The position numbers and the translations under genes are program-made. A DNA stretch of 64,000 nucleotides. Source: Methylobacterium sp. Leaf123 (GTDB taxonomy: Bacteria; Pseudomonadota; Alphaproteobacteria; Rhizobiales; Beijerinckiaceae). Position 1 is the stretch's first letter. Each line of letters opens with the position of its first letter. The notes below the pieces were generated by a model that was not told where the DNA came from, did no database searches, and worked only from the letters and a program-made list of their open reading frames with translations. This document shows, one piece after another, positions 43,917-52,384 of the stretch. The DNA lies in the NCBI RefSeq assembly GCF_001423405.1, contig NZ_LMNS01000040.1:637-64636 (forward strand). Reading direction: 5' to 3'.

Positions 43917-44783
43917 CTAGCGCCCGATCTGCCCGGCCTCGTTGAGCGCCACCTGGCTCCAGCGGGTGAACTGCACGTAGCCGTCGCGGGCGGCTACCAC
44001 GATCTGGCGGCGGTAGCGGTGCACCACGGTGCCGGGGGCGTGGCGATGGGCCTCCTGCCAGCCATCGGCGGCGGCGACGAAGACGCGGGCATTGCCGAGC
44101 CGGGCGATGGTCTCGATCGTGCCGAAGGCGCGCACGCGGCGCAGCACCTCGGCGACGTCCTTGCGGAAGTCGAGGGTGCGGTCGGCATCGTTCACCCGCG
44201 GCCAGTAGGAACCGTCGCCCTGCGGTTCCGCCTTGCGCCAGCGCTCGGCCAGATCCTTCCCGATCGGCCCGAGGGCGAGGCGGCGGGCCGCCATCTGGCA
44301 CTTGGTGAGCAGCGTCTCGTGAGTCTCGTGACCGTCGAGGGGGAAGATGTCCTGGGCGAGGATGTCGCCGGTGTCGAAGCCCTGCTCGGCGAGGACGTGG
44401 GCGGTGACGCCCCAGCTCTCGTAGCCGTCGAGAACCGCCTTGAAGAGCGGGTACGGCCCGCGCCCCGTCGGCAGCGGCGAGGGGTGGAGGTTCAGGGCGT
44501 AGCGCACCCGCCCGTGCCAGCCCCGCACGAGCCAGGGATAGCCGGAGACGACGAGGACCACGTCGCGGCCGTGCTCGTGGGCGAGGCGCTCGATGTCGTC
44601 GGGCAGCAACCGCGAGAGCTGGATCGGGATGCGGTGGCGCCGGGCCTGGGCCACCACGACCTCGTTGTGATCGTAGATGCCGTCGCAGGGCCGGGTGAAC
44701 AGCTTCACCGGCGTCCAGCCGGCTTCGATCAGCCCGTCGAACACGCCGCCGAGGAAGTCGATGCCGGCAAAGGCGAATTTCAT
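43917..44783 (-). CDS. Formyltransferase-family protein (Fmt/ArnA-like)
   Basis: A 288-residue protein with the formyltransferase fold: N-terminal MKFAFAGIDFLGGVFDGLIEAG, catalytic region ALNLHPSPLPTGRGPYPLFKAVLDG (Asn and His of the triad) and FDTGDILAQDIFPL (Asp). The C-terminal FMT_C-like domain follows. It is not methionyl-tRNA formyltransferase itself, which has a longer N-terminus and the SLLP motif; it may formylate a sugar or amine. The substrate is not predictable. Start ATG at 44783 at a clear MKFAFAG N-terminus. Confidence 0.85.
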   Translation of the reverse strand: MKFAFAGIDFLGGVFDGLIEAGWTPVKLFTRPCDGIYDHNEVVVAQARRHRIPIQLSRLLPDDIERLAHEHGRDVVLVVSGYPWLVRGWHGRVRYALNLHPSPLPTGRGPYPLFKAVLDGYESWGVTAHVLAEQGFDTGDILAQDIFPLDGHETHETLLTKCQMAARRLALGPIGKDLAERWRKAEPQGDGSYWPRVNDADRTLDFRKDVAEVLRRVRAFGTIETIARLGNARVFVAAADGWQEAHRHAPGTVVHRYRRQIVVAARDGYVQFTRWSQVALNEAGQIGR

Positions 44784-44937
44784 GGGCAGAGACGTCCCGT
44801 GGCTGGCCGCCCTGCGACGTTCGGCGCAGGTCAGCGGCGGCGTTGGCCGGCTCCACGCCGACCGGCTCCGCCTTAGCTAGTGGATTTCGAGCACGGGCGA
44901 AATCGTCGGGCGGACACCGCCCGACAGGGGGGGCTTC

Positions 44938-45672
44938 ATGGAACGGGTCGTGATCTACGGCGGAACCGGCGGCATCGGCCTCGCCACGGCGCGGGCCCTG
45001 CGCGAACGGGGCGCGGCCCTCCACCTCGTCGGCCGCGATCCGGAGCGCCTGGAACGGGCCGCCTCCGAACTCGGCGAGACCGGCTTCACCGCGGGCGACG
45101 TCACCGATCCGGCCCTGTTCCCCCGCGTCGCCTCGGAGGCGGGCCCGCGCCTCGGCGGCCTCGTCTACGCGGTCGGCACGATTCAGCTCGCGCCTCTGGC
45201 CAAGCTCGACCCGGCGCGCATCGAGGCGGATTTCCGCATCAACGCCCTCGGCGCCTTTCTCGCGGTGCAGGCGGCGGCCCCCGCGCTCAAGGCCGGAGCG
45301 GGCGAGGCCAGCGCGGGCGTGGTGCTGTTCTCCACCGTCGCCGTCGCGCAGGGGTTCTCGCACCATGCCTCGGTCGCTATGGCCAAGGGGGCGGTCGAGG
45401 GGCTGGCCCTCTCGCTGGCCGCCGAACTCGCGCCCGCGATCCGGGTGAACGTGGTCGCCCCCTCGCTGACCCGGACGCCGCTCGCCGAAACCATCACCCG
45501 CAACGCGACGCTGGCCTCCGGCATCGCGTCGATGCACGCGCTCCAGCGCGTCGGCGAGCCCGAGGATGTGGCGGCACTCGCCGCCTTCCTCGCCGGTCCT
45601 GAGGCGGGCTACATCACCGGTCAGGTGATCGGCGTCGATGGCGGGCGCTCCTCGCTGCGCACCAAGGGGTAG
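44938..45672 (+). CDS. Atypical short-chain dehydrogenase/reductase
   Basis: A 244-residue SDR with an intact nucleotide-binding GGTGGIG loop (residues 8-14), NALG and the C-terminal GQVIGVDGG. The catalytic Ser132 is present in FST, and Lys150 is present, but the expected tyrosine four residues before Lys150 is Val146 (SVAMAKGA instead of YxxxK). It may be a non-canonical reductase, use another acid, or be a ligand-binding homologue. Arg in position GRD after the beta2 strand suggests NADP(H). Substrate unknown. The end of a palindromic element follows. Confidence 0.87.
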   Translation: MERVVIYGGTGGIGLATARALRERGAALHLVGRDPERLERAASELGETGFTAGDVTDPALFPRVASEAGPRLGGLVYAVGTIQLAPLAKLDPARIEADFRINALGAFLAVQAAAPALKAGAGEASAGVVLFSTVAVAQGFSHHASVAMAKGAVEGLALSLAAELAPAIRVNVVAPSLTRTPLAETITRNATLASGIASMHALQRVGEPEDVAALAAFLAGPEAGYITGQVIGVDGGRSSLRTKG

Positions 45673-45683
45673 GCGGCCCTCCC

Positions 45684-45725
45684 GCATCGTCCCGAACGGT
45701 GGTTGGCGGCTTTCGGGACAAGGTT
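45684..45725. repeat. Dispersed palindromic element, truncated copy 2
   Basis: GCATCGTCCCGAACGG at 45684 matches copies 1 and 3, but the second outer arm has decayed (GGGACAAGG instead of GGACGATGC). It lies between the SDR and bcsS stop codons. Confidence 0.65.
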
Positions 45726-46487
45726 CTAAAGCGCGCTCCAGACAGCGAGGGAGACGTAGGGGCTCCACTGGTTGAGCGGCGTCTCGAGCTGGCCTCCGGC
45801 GGAGATGCGGAAGCGGTAGTCCCCCATCGCGTAGTCGGTGATGTGCAGTCCGACGCTCCATTTCCGGTAATCGGTCCGGTCGCCGTAGACGGCCGCCTCG
45901 GGGCCGAGATACGCGCCGAACAAGGCAGCACCCCAGGACAGCCGGATATAAGCGTCGCCGCGGGCCGAGCCGAGGATCACCGTCGCGGTCGCCAGCGTCG
46001 TCTCGGTCGGCCGCGCCCAGACCTCGCCGTGCAGGCGAAAACCCGCCCGCAGGGGAAGCGCCTGGACGAAGCCGGGGCCGGACAGCGCCTCCCAGGAGGC
46101 TTCGGGGCCGGCGAACACCGTCACCGCCCCCCATTCCCGGATGAACTGATAGCCGCCGAGGGCGGCCCCGAGGGCGGTAAAGCGCATCAGAACCGGCATG
46201 CCGCCTCCGCCTTCCGGCCGCACGCCGCCCCCGGCCGTCACCAGGGCGACGGGGCCATCGCGGTCGAACCGATCGAAGACGAGCTTCGCTCCGGCTGCGG
46301 AAAAGGCGGACGGGCCGGCCTCCATGCTGCCGAACAGGACCGTCCGGAGGGTCGCATCGTCACCGCGGGCCGGGCCACAAGCGAGGATGACGGCCGGAAC
46401 AACGACAGCGAGGGCGCGACGGCGTGAGGCCCGCCGGGACAAGGCCGGGCGGCGCGAGCCATTACGAGAGGATGCGCGTTTCGACAT
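45726..46487 (-). CDS. bcsS: Cellulose biosynthesis protein BcsS-like
   Basis: A 253-residue secreted protein with a long arginine-rich n-region, a signal peptide core (ALAVVVPAVILACGPARG) and a beta-rich body (repeated aromatic-ended strands such as WSVGLHITDYAMGDYRFRISAGG, SPYVSLAVWSAL). This resembles BcsS, found in Rhizobiales near or apart from cellulose synthase genes; its mechanism is not established. Probably an outer-membrane-associated or periplasmic beta protein. Start ATG at 46487 has no good ribosome site; a TTG at 46520 is possible. Divergent from exoD across a region with a 6-3-6 palindrome. Confidence 0.7.
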   Translation of the reverse strand: MSKRASSRNGSRRPALSRRASRRRALAVVVPAVILACGPARGDDATLRTVLFGSMEAGPSAFSAAGAKLVFDRFDRDGPVALVTAGGGVRPEGGGGMPVLMRFTALGAALGGYQFIREWGAVTVFAGPEASWEALSGPGFVQALPLRAGFRLHGEVWARPTETTLATATVILGSARGDAYIRLSWGAALFGAYLGPEAAVYGDRTDYRKWSVGLHITDYAMGDYRFRISAGGQLETPLNQWSPYVSLAVWSAL

Positions 46488-46560
46488 GGGAGGTCGCGCA
46501 GGAATCGGCGGAACGACCAATGGTTGTCACAGCAGATGGCCGTGGTTAAGAGAAATTTAC

Positions 46561-46575
46561 AACTTAGGATAAGTT
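46561..46575. promoter_or_regulatory. Palindrome in the bcsS-exoD divergent region
   Basis: AACTTAGGATAAGTT is a perfect 6-3-6 inverted repeat in the A+T-rich 250-bp gap between the divergent bcsS and exoD genes; a candidate operator shared by both. Confidence 0.5.
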
Positions 46576-46738
46576 CGTCGTGTGGATTTACTTGAAATAA
46601 TGAGCACGATGATTGCGACAACCTGAACGTGGGCGGGCCCCGTGTGGCACGGCACGCGCGCACCCGTGGCGACGCTTGGCGGATGAGCCGGGTTGGGCTA
46701 GAGCCGCGCTTACCGAAAAAACCAACGGCCGAGCCGGT

Positions 46739-47371
46739 TTGTCCTCCGCTGCGCGCACTTCCGACGTTCTCACCATGCTCGCGAGCCAGGAGAGCGAGCG
46801 TCTGACCGTCGGCGATATCATCGCTGTGCTGCGGGATCGCGCCTTCGCGCTGCTCGTGGTTCTGCTCGGCCTGCCCAACTGCCTGCCGATGCCGCCGCCG
46901 ATTCCGCTGATCTGCGGTGTGGTTCTGCTCGTCATCGCCATCCAGATCGTGGCCGGGATGTCGTCCCCGTGGCTGCCGCGGCGGCTGCTCGATCAATCGA
47001 TCGCCCGCGAGACGGTGGCGAAGGCGGTGAAGCGGGCGGTGCCCCTGCTGCGCCGGCTGGAGCGCTGGTCGCGCCCGCGCCTGACCGTGTTCGACGGGGC
47101 CATCGGCATGCGCGGCATGGGCGTGCTGATCCTCGCGCTGTCGCTGGCGCTCATCGTGGCCCCGCCCTTCTTCGGCCAGATCCCGCTCGGGCTCGCAGTC
47201 TCGCTGATCGGACTCGGGCTGGTGGAACGCGACGGATTCGTGGTGCTGATCGGGCTGCTGATCGGCGGCGTTGGCGTCGGGATCTCGATCGGCTTCGTCT
47301 ACACCCTGTTCGCCAGCGTCATGGGCGCCTTCGCTTGGCTCTCCCAGGCGATCCCCGGCCTCGGGCTGTAG
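46739..47371 (+). CDS. exoD: Exopolysaccharide synthesis protein ExoD
   Basis: A 210-residue inner-membrane protein with about five helices. ExoD features are RTSDVLTMLASQESERLTVGDIIAVLRDRAFALLVVLLGLPNCLPMPPP and GIGVLGMGV-like segments later (GMRGMGVLILALSL). In Sinorhizobium ExoD affects exopolysaccharide production and alkaline tolerance; the biochemical role is not known. The start is uncertain: TTG at 46739 keeps the conserved RTSDVL segment but has a weak ribosome site, while an ATG at 46775 would lose it. Possible codons further upstream (46676) exist. Confidence 0.85.
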   Translation: MSSAARTSDVLTMLASQESERLTVGDIIAVLRDRAFALLVVLLGLPNCLPMPPPIPLICGVVLLVIAIQIVAGMSSPWLPRRLLDQSIARETVAKAVKRAVPLLRRLERWSRPRLTVFDGAIGMRGMGVLILALSLALIVAPPFFGQIPLGLAVSLIGLGLVERDGFVVLIGLLIGGVGVGISIGFVYTLFASVMGAFAWLSQAIPGLGL

Positions 47372-47570
47372 CCCTCACAAAGCCGCGCTCGGCCCCTTTC
47401 CTGAATAAGACCGCTTTGCCGACAGGTGCCCCGCGCCCTCGATCGGGACGACGCCGCTTGTCGCGATCCGCGCGCGTCGGCGAGGTGATTGCGGTGGCCC
47501 GGGGCGAAATCGTCGGAAACGGGATCACGCGCACCGACGCATCCGCGGCCGGACGTTTCCGATCCCCGCC

Positions 47571-48281
47571 CTATGCCAACTGCTCGATCATCCCGTCGCG
47601 GATCGTCACGCGGCGATCCATGCGGGCGGCGAGGTCCATGTTGTGGGTCGCGATCAGCGCCGCGAGGCCGGAGGCGCGCACGAGCTGGAGCAGGATGCTG
47701 AAGACTCGGCCCGCGGTCTGGGGGTCGAGGTTGCCCGTCGGCTCGTCGGCGAGCAGCAGGCGGGGTCCGTTGGCAACCGCACGGGCGATGGCGACGCGCT
47801 GCTGCTCGCCGCCCGACAATTCGGCCGGGCGATGCGGCAGCCGTTCCTTCAGGCCGAGAAAGCCGAGCAGTTCGGCGGCGCGCGCTTCCGCCTCCTTGCG
47901 GGCCAAGCCGCGGATGAGCTGCGGCAGCACCACGTTCTCCAGCGCCGAGAACTCCGGCAGCAGGTGGTGGAACTGGTAGACGAAGCCCATCTCCTCGCGC
48001 CGCAGACGGGTGCGCTCGCCATCCGACATGCCGGCCGTCGGCTGGCCGCCGATATAGACCTCGCCGCCATCCGGCCGCTCCAACAGGCCGGCGACGTGGA
48101 GCAGGGTCGATTTGCCCGCGCCCGACGGCGCGACCAGGGCGACCAACTCGCCTGGCCAGATCGCGAGATCGGTGCCGCGCAGGATTTCGAGCGTCCCCTC
48201 GCCTTGGTGGTAGCGGCGCTGGACGCCCGCGAAGAACAGGGCCGGCACGGGCTGGGCGCCGCCGGCATTCGTCTGAGCCAT
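47571..48281 (-). CDS. lolD: Lipoprotein-releasing system ATP-binding protein
   Basis: ABC ATPase (236 residues) that powers extraction of mature lipoproteins from the inner membrane to LolA. Walker A is APSGAGKST, the signature LSGGEQQ, Walker B LLLADEP, switch His in ATHNMDL. Q-loop [18 protein letters not shown] matches LolD. Last gene of the minus-strand block proS-lolC-lolD; 15 bp after lolC stop. 199 bp separate its end from exoD. Confidence 0.95.
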   Translation of the reverse strand: MAQTNAGGAQPVPALFFAGVQRRYHQGEGTLEILRGTDLAIWPGELVALVAPSGAGKSTLLHVAGLLERPDGGEVYIGGQPTAGMSDGERTRLRREEMGFVYQFHHLLPEFSALENVVLPQLIRGLARKEAEARAAELLGFLGLKERLPHRPAELSGGEQQRVAIARAVANGPRLLLADEPTGNLDPQTAGRVFSILLQLVRASGLAALIATHNMDLAARMDRRVTIRDGMIEQLA

Positions 48282-48296
48282 ATCGAGGGCGTTCCG

Positions 48297-49616
48297 TCAG
48301 CCGTAGCGCAGGGCCTGCACCGGATCGAGCCGGGCGGCGCGCCAGGAGGGATAGAGGGTCGCCGCCAGCGACAGCAGCACCGAGGTGATCACGATGATGA
48401 CGACCTCGCTCGTGTTCATCTCGGCCGGGATCTCGGCGAGGAAGCGCACGGTGGGGTCCCAGGCGGTGGGAAACAGGGTGCGCTGGATCGGCTTGATGTT
48501 GAGCGTGAACAGCACGCCGCCGATCAGCCCGATCGCCGTGCCGACGAGGCCGATCAGCGCCCCGTTGATGAGGAAGACCCGCATGATCGTGCCCGGTGTC
48601 GCCCCCATCGTGCGCAGGATCGCGATGTCCGAGGACTTGTCGCGCACGAGCAGGATCAGGCCCGAGATGATGTTGAGGGTCGCCACGATGACGATGAGGT
48701 TGAGGATCAGGAACATCACGTTCCGCTCCACCTCAAGCGCCCCGAAGAAGGTGCGGTTGGTCTGGCGCCAGTCGGTGAGCAGCACCGGGCGCTCGGCCGC
48801 CATTTCGAGCGGTTCACGCATCTCGCCCACCGCGTCGGCATTCTCGAGATAGATCTCGATCACGCTCACATCGCCGTCGCGGTTGAAGAAGGCCTGCGCC
48901 TCGGCCAGCGGCATGAAGGCCATGGTGGTGTCGAAATCGGTCACGCCGATCTCGAAGATCGCCTTGACGGCGTAGGTCTTGGTGCGCGGCGCGGTGCCGA
49001 ACGGCGTGCTCGCGCCCTTCGGCGTCGAGAGCGTCACCTGATCGCCCGCTTGGAGACCGAGGGAATCGGCGAGCCGCTTGCCGAGCGCCACCCCCTGGCC
49101 ATCGTCGAAGCCTTCGAGCGTCCCACCCTTGATCGCGCCGGAAACGGCGGGGATCTTCGGCAGGTCGGCCTCGCGCACGCCACGCACCAGCACGCCGGAG
49201 CCGCCATAGGGCGAGGAGGCAAAGGCCTGCCCCTGCACCATCGGCACCACGGCGCGCACGCCCGCGACCTTTTCGAGCCGGTCGGAGAGATCGACGTAGT
49301 CGGTGAAGAGCCGGTCGATCGGCGCGGCGAAGACGTGGCCGTTGAGCCCGATGATCTTGGAGCGCAGTTCCGAGCGGAAGCCGTTCATCACCGAGAGCAC
49401 GATGATGAGCGTGGCCACACCCACCGCGATGCCGAGCACCGAGAACAGGGCCACTACCGAGACGCCGCCGCCCCGGCGGCGGGCCCGCAGATAGCGGCCG
49501 GCAATGATCCACTCGAACCCCGCGAAGGGCGGCGTGGAAGCGCTCGCGCGGGCGTTCTTCAGCCGTGCGAGGACGCCTTTCAAGGAGACACCGGCCTTAC
49601 CCAACGCAAGCGCCAT
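48297..49616 (-). CDS. lolC: Lipoprotein-releasing system permease (LolC/LolE type)
   Basis: A 439-residue MacB/FtsX-fold permease with one helix near residue 60 (VVALFSVLGIAVGVATLIIVLSVMNGF), a large periplasmic domain and three C-terminal helices ending SWRAARLDPVQALRYG. Single LolC/E homologue as usual in alphaproteobacteria. Partner of LolD. Twelve bp downstream of proS, likely cotranscribed. Confidence 0.94.
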   Translation of the reverse strand: MALALGKAGVSLKGVLARLKNARASASTPPFAGFEWIIAGRYLRARRRGGGVSVVALFSVLGIAVGVATLIIVLSVMNGFRSELRSKIIGLNGHVFAAPIDRLFTDYVDLSDRLEKVAGVRAVVPMVQGQAFASSPYGGSGVLVRGVREADLPKIPAVSGAIKGGTLEGFDDGQGVALGKRLADSLGLQAGDQVTLSTPKGASTPFGTAPRTKTYAVKAIFEIGVTDFDTTMAFMPLAEAQAFFNRDGDVSVIEIYLENADAVGEMREPLEMAAERPVLLTDWRQTNRTFFGALEVERNVMFLILNLIVIVATLNIISGLILLVRDKSSDIAILRTMGATPGTIMRVFLINGALIGLVGTAIGLIGGVLFTLNIKPIQRTLFPTAWDPTVRFLAEIPAEMNTSEVVIIVITSVLLSLAATLYPSWRAARLDPVQALRYG

Positions 49617-49628
49617 CGCGGCCGGTCC

Positions 49629-50954
49629 TCAGAGGCGCCGGATGCGGGCGGGAAGATCGACGGAATCGAGGGTCTCGCGCTCCCCGCTGGCGCGGCGCTT
49701 CAGCTCGATCTTGCCCTCGGCCAGACCCTTCGGGCCGACGATCACCTGCCAGGGCAGGCCGATCAGGTCGGCGGTGGCGAATTTGGCGCCCGGCCGCTCG
49801 TCGCGGTCGTCGTAGAGCACCGACAGGCCCGCCGTCTCCAAGGCCGCCTGGATCTCGGCGCAGGCCGTGTCGCAGGCGCCATCCCCGACCTTGAGGTTGA
49901 TCAGCGCCACGTCGAAGGGAGCGATCGCGTCCGGCCAGATGATGCCGGCCTCGTCATGGCTCGCCTCGATGGTCGCGGCCACGAGCCGGCTCGGGCCGAT
50001 GCCGTAAGAGCCCATATGGACCGGGCGCTCGCTTCCGTCGGGGCCGGTGACGACCGCCTTCATCGGGGTCGAGTACTTGGTGCCGAAATAGAAGATATGG
50101 CCGACCTCGATGCCGCGGGCGGAGAGGCGCGAGGCCTCCGGCACCTCGGCGAAGACCGCCTCGTCATGCATCTCGTCGGTGGCGGCGTAGTGCGAGGTCC
50201 AGGCATCGACGACGCCCTGCAGCCCGGCCACGTCGTCGAAATCGACGGAAGGCGGCGGCACCGGCATGTCGAGATAGGCCTGATCGCAGAAGACCTCGCT
50301 CTCACCGGTCTTGGCGAGGATGATGAACTCGTGGCTGAGATCGCCGCCGATCGGCCCCGTATCGGCGCGCATCGGGATCGCCCGCAGGCCGAGCGTCTCG
50401 AAGGTCCGGAGGTAGGAGACGAAGACCTTGTTGTAGGAGTGGCGTGCCGCGGCCTGATCGATGTCGAACGAGTAGCCGTCCTTCATCAGGAACTCGCGCG
50501 AGCGCATGGTGCCGAAGCGCGGGCGCACCTCGTCGCGGAACTTCCACGAGATCTGGTAGAGGTTCTTCGGCAGATCCTTGTAGGAGCGGGTGCTGGCCCG
50601 GAAGATCTCGGTGACGACCTCTTCCGCGGTCGGCCCGTAGAGCAATTCGCGCTCGTGCCTGTCCTTCAGGCGCAGCATCTCCTTGCCGTAGGCCTCGTAG
50701 CGGCCGGATTCGCGCCAGAGGTCGGCGGCCTGGATCGTCGGCATCAGGATCTCGATGGCGCCCGCGCGGTCCTGCTCGGCGCGGATCACGTCGCAGACCT
50801 TGTTGAGGACGCGCAGACCCAGCGGCAGCCACGCATAGATGCCGGCCGCCTCCTGGCGGATCATGCCGGCGCGCAGCATCAGCCGGTGCGAGATGATCTC
50901 CGCTTCCTTCGGCGTCTCGCGCAGGATCGGCAGGAAGTAGCGGGAGAGACGCAT
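49629..50954 (-). CDS. proS: Prolyl-tRNA synthetase (short alphaproteobacterial type)
   Basis: Class II synthetase charging tRNA(Pro), 441 residues, lacking the insertion editing domain (the short ProRS form of alphaproteobacteria). Motifs: [46 protein letters not shown] at the N-terminus, [61 protein letters not shown] and the C-terminal anticodon domain. The start at 50954 is the conserved MRLSRY; the long upstream frame is not part of it. Confidence 0.96.
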   Translation of the reverse strand: MRLSRYFLPILRETPKEAEIISHRLMLRAGMIRQEAAGIYAWLPLGLRVLNKVCDVIRAEQDRAGAIEILMPTIQAADLWRESGRYEAYGKEMLRLKDRHERELLYGPTAEEVVTEIFRASTRSYKDLPKNLYQISWKFRDEVRPRFGTMRSREFLMKDGYSFDIDQAAARHSYNKVFVSYLRTFETLGLRAIPMRADTGPIGGDLSHEFIILAKTGESEVFCDQAYLDMPVPPPSVDFDDVAGLQGVVDAWTSHYAATDEMHDEAVFAEVPEASRLSARGIEVGHIFYFGTKYSTPMKAVVTGPDGSERPVHMGSYGIGPSRLVAATIEASHDEAGIIWPDAIAPFDVALINLKVGDGACDTACAEIQAALETAGLSVLYDDRDERPGAKFATADLIGLPWQVIVGPKGLAEGKIELKRRASGERETLDSVDLPARIRRL

Positions 50955-51182
50955 CGTTCGACCTTGGAAGCGGGCGGGCGCAGCCGGAGAGGAGCTAGGC
51001 CAGCGTGCGGAGGCACACAACACATTGCCCCCGCAAAACACAAGCGCCCTGCGAACACAGGGTCGGCCGGCAATGCGGCGGAACGAAGCCGGCGAAGCAG
51101 CGGCGTGCAGCGTTCTCGACGAACCGTGGAGGCTGTTTGACGCGTCGCTTGCAAAAAAGCGCCGCGAACCCTCTCTCGCCTG

Positions 51183-51211
51183 ATGACAAAGGGAAATGTT
51201 CTTCCTATAAG
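51183..51211 (+). promoter_or_regulatory. Sigma70-like promoter of a candidate RNA gene
   Basis: ATGACA (51183-51188) and TATAAG (51206-51211) separated by exactly 17 bp. Expected start of transcription is near 51218. No coding gene follows on this strand before a clear terminator. Confidence 0.5.
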
Positions 51212-51217
51212 CAGCGC

Positions 51218-51366
51218 CGTGATGGTCGCAGCCCACGAGGCAGCGCACGGTCCGGGTCTTGGGAGGAACAATCAGCCAACGCGCCGCAAGCAATGCGCGA
51301 CATAAATCAGGCTGAAAAATACTTCGGTTATCCAAAGCAAGGCCTTGTGCCTTGCTTTTTGTTTTT
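51218..51366 (+). ncRNA. Candidate small RNA (about 149 nt)
   Basis: Defined by a sigma70-like promoter upstream and a strong intrinsic terminator at its end in a 468-bp region without convincing protein genes. A 27-codon frame (ATG 51222) has no ribosome site. It is transcribed opposite to proS, from the region upstream of that gene. I do not recognise it as 6S, SRP, tmRNA or RNase P RNA. Family unknown. Confidence 0.45.
51334..51366 (+). terminator. Rho-independent terminator
   Basis: Nine-base stem AAAGCAAGG / CCTTGCTTT, loop CCTTGTG, then a U-rich tract (TTTTTGTTTTT). Its orientation serves + strand transcription although both neighbouring protein genes lie on the minus strand. Confidence 0.85.
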
Positions 51367-51422
51367 GGACTGAGCCTCTTCTTGAGCGCGGCTTTCCTCT
51401 ACTCCGGAGCGCCCTGTCGCCT

Positions 51423-51764
51423 TTACAGGCGGGCGAGCGGGAAGATCAGAAGCGCCGCGAAGAATGCGATGGCGGCCAGAAGCGTCGTCAGCAACGCCTT
51501 CTCACGCAGGCGCGGGCTCGCGGGCGCCCCCGGATCCTGGCCCGGCACCAGCCGCTGCGGATCGGCCTCGGCGGCATTGCCCAGCGGCAGGATCGCGAAC
51601 AGGAAGGTCCACCACAGCACGAAGTAGAGCGCCAGCGCGCCGAACACCGTCAGCTCGAACCCCTTCACGGCCACCGTCGCGAACAGCGCCGTCAGAAGGG
51701 CCACCGTCAGAAGGGTCAGCGGGGTCGAGGCGGTCAGGGTGCGAAGGGACAAGCGGGTCATCAT
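51423..51764 (-). CDS. DUF1467-family membrane protein
   Basis: A 113-residue protein with two strong helices (TLLTVALLTALFATV..., LTVFGALALYFVLWWTFLFAILPLG and a C-terminal LLTTLLAAIAFFAALLIF), typical of DUF1467. The motif YFVLWWTFLFAILPLG is characteristic. This gene commonly sits between the methylmalonyl-CoA epimerase and proS in alphaproteobacteria; function unknown. Two adjacent ATGs (51764, 51761); ribosome site weak. Confidence 0.85.
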   Translation of the reverse strand: MMTRLSLRTLTASTPLTLLTVALLTALFATVAVKGFELTVFGALALYFVLWWTFLFAILPLGNAAEADPQRLVPGQDPGAPASPRLREKALLTTLLAAIAFFAALLIFPLARL

Positions 51765-51833
51765 TTTCAAAACGGCATGAAACGGCCGGGCCAATGCCCG
51801 ACCGATCGATCGATGGGAACGGGCAACCGTCCC

Positions 51834-52238
51834 TCAGACCTGCTCCAGCTCCACCAGCGTCCCCAGGAAGTCCTTGGGGTGGAGGAAGATCACCGGCTTG
51901 CCGTGCGCACCGATCCGCGGCTCGCCGGTGCCGAGCACACGGGCGCCGGCCGCCTTCATCTGGTCGCGGGCAGCGATGATGTCCTCGACCTCGTAGCAGA
52001 CATGGTGGATGCCGCCGGCCGGGTTCTTGTCGACGAAGCCCTGGATGGTCGAGTTCTCGCCCAGCGGCGACATCAGCTCGACCTTGCTGTTGGGCAGTTC
52101 CACGAACACCACCGTCACGCCGTGCTCCGGCTGCGGCAGCGGCTCGGTCACCTTGGCGCCGAGCGTATCGCGGTAGACCGCCGTCGCCGCGTCGAGATCC
52201 TTCACCGCGATGGCGACGTGATTGAGCCGTCCGATCAT
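51834..52238 (-). CDS. mce: Methylmalonyl/ethylmalonyl-CoA epimerase
   Basis: Vicinal-oxygen-chelate enzyme of 134 residues that interconverts the stereoisomers of methylmalonyl-CoA (and ethylmalonyl-CoA). In methylotrophs using the ethylmalonyl-CoA pathway the same enzyme works in glyoxylate regeneration. Motifs: LNHVAIAVKDLDAATAVYRDTLGA, GVTVVFVELPNSKVELMSPL, GGIHHVCYEVEDI (metal His), PKDFLGTLVELEQV (metal Glu). Start ATG at 52238 has AGGGAGG upstream and fits the family; the longer frame does not. A GC-rich hairpin separates it from rnj. Confidence 0.95.
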   Translation of the reverse strand: MIGRLNHVAIAVKDLDAATAVYRDTLGAKVTEPLPQPEHGVTVVFVELPNSKVELMSPLGENSTIQGFVDKNPAGGIHHVCYEVEDIIAARDQMKAAGARVLGTGEPRIGAHGKPVIFLHPKDFLGTLVELEQV

Positions 52239-52346
52239 TGCTGCCTCCCTGTTGTCTCGAACATCACGCCCGGCCATCCTGAGCCCGGCGTGATGGATGC
52301 GATCCCGCGCGCCGCTCTCTCCGGAACAGTCGCGCTTGCTCACAAT

Positions 52347-52379
52347 GCGCGCCCGCTCGCCGAGGCGAAGCGGGCGCGC
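52347..52379 (-). terminator. Hairpin after rnj
   Basis: GCGCGCCCGCT / AGCGGGCGCGC perfect 11-bp stem with an 11-base loop, six bases beyond the rnj stop on the minus strand. No U tract; a probable transcript end or attenuator before the epimerase. Confidence 0.5.
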
Positions 52380-52384
52380 CGCGA

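Noticed and set aside
47643-51140. An 1165-codon + strand frame opposite lolD, lolC and proS
   Set aside because: Antisense shadow of three clearly identified minus-strand genes; no conserved motif.
51222-51305. A 27-codon frame inside the candidate small RNA
   Set aside because: No ribosome-binding site before its ATG and no hydrophobic or conserved pattern; the RNA interpretation fits the terminator better.
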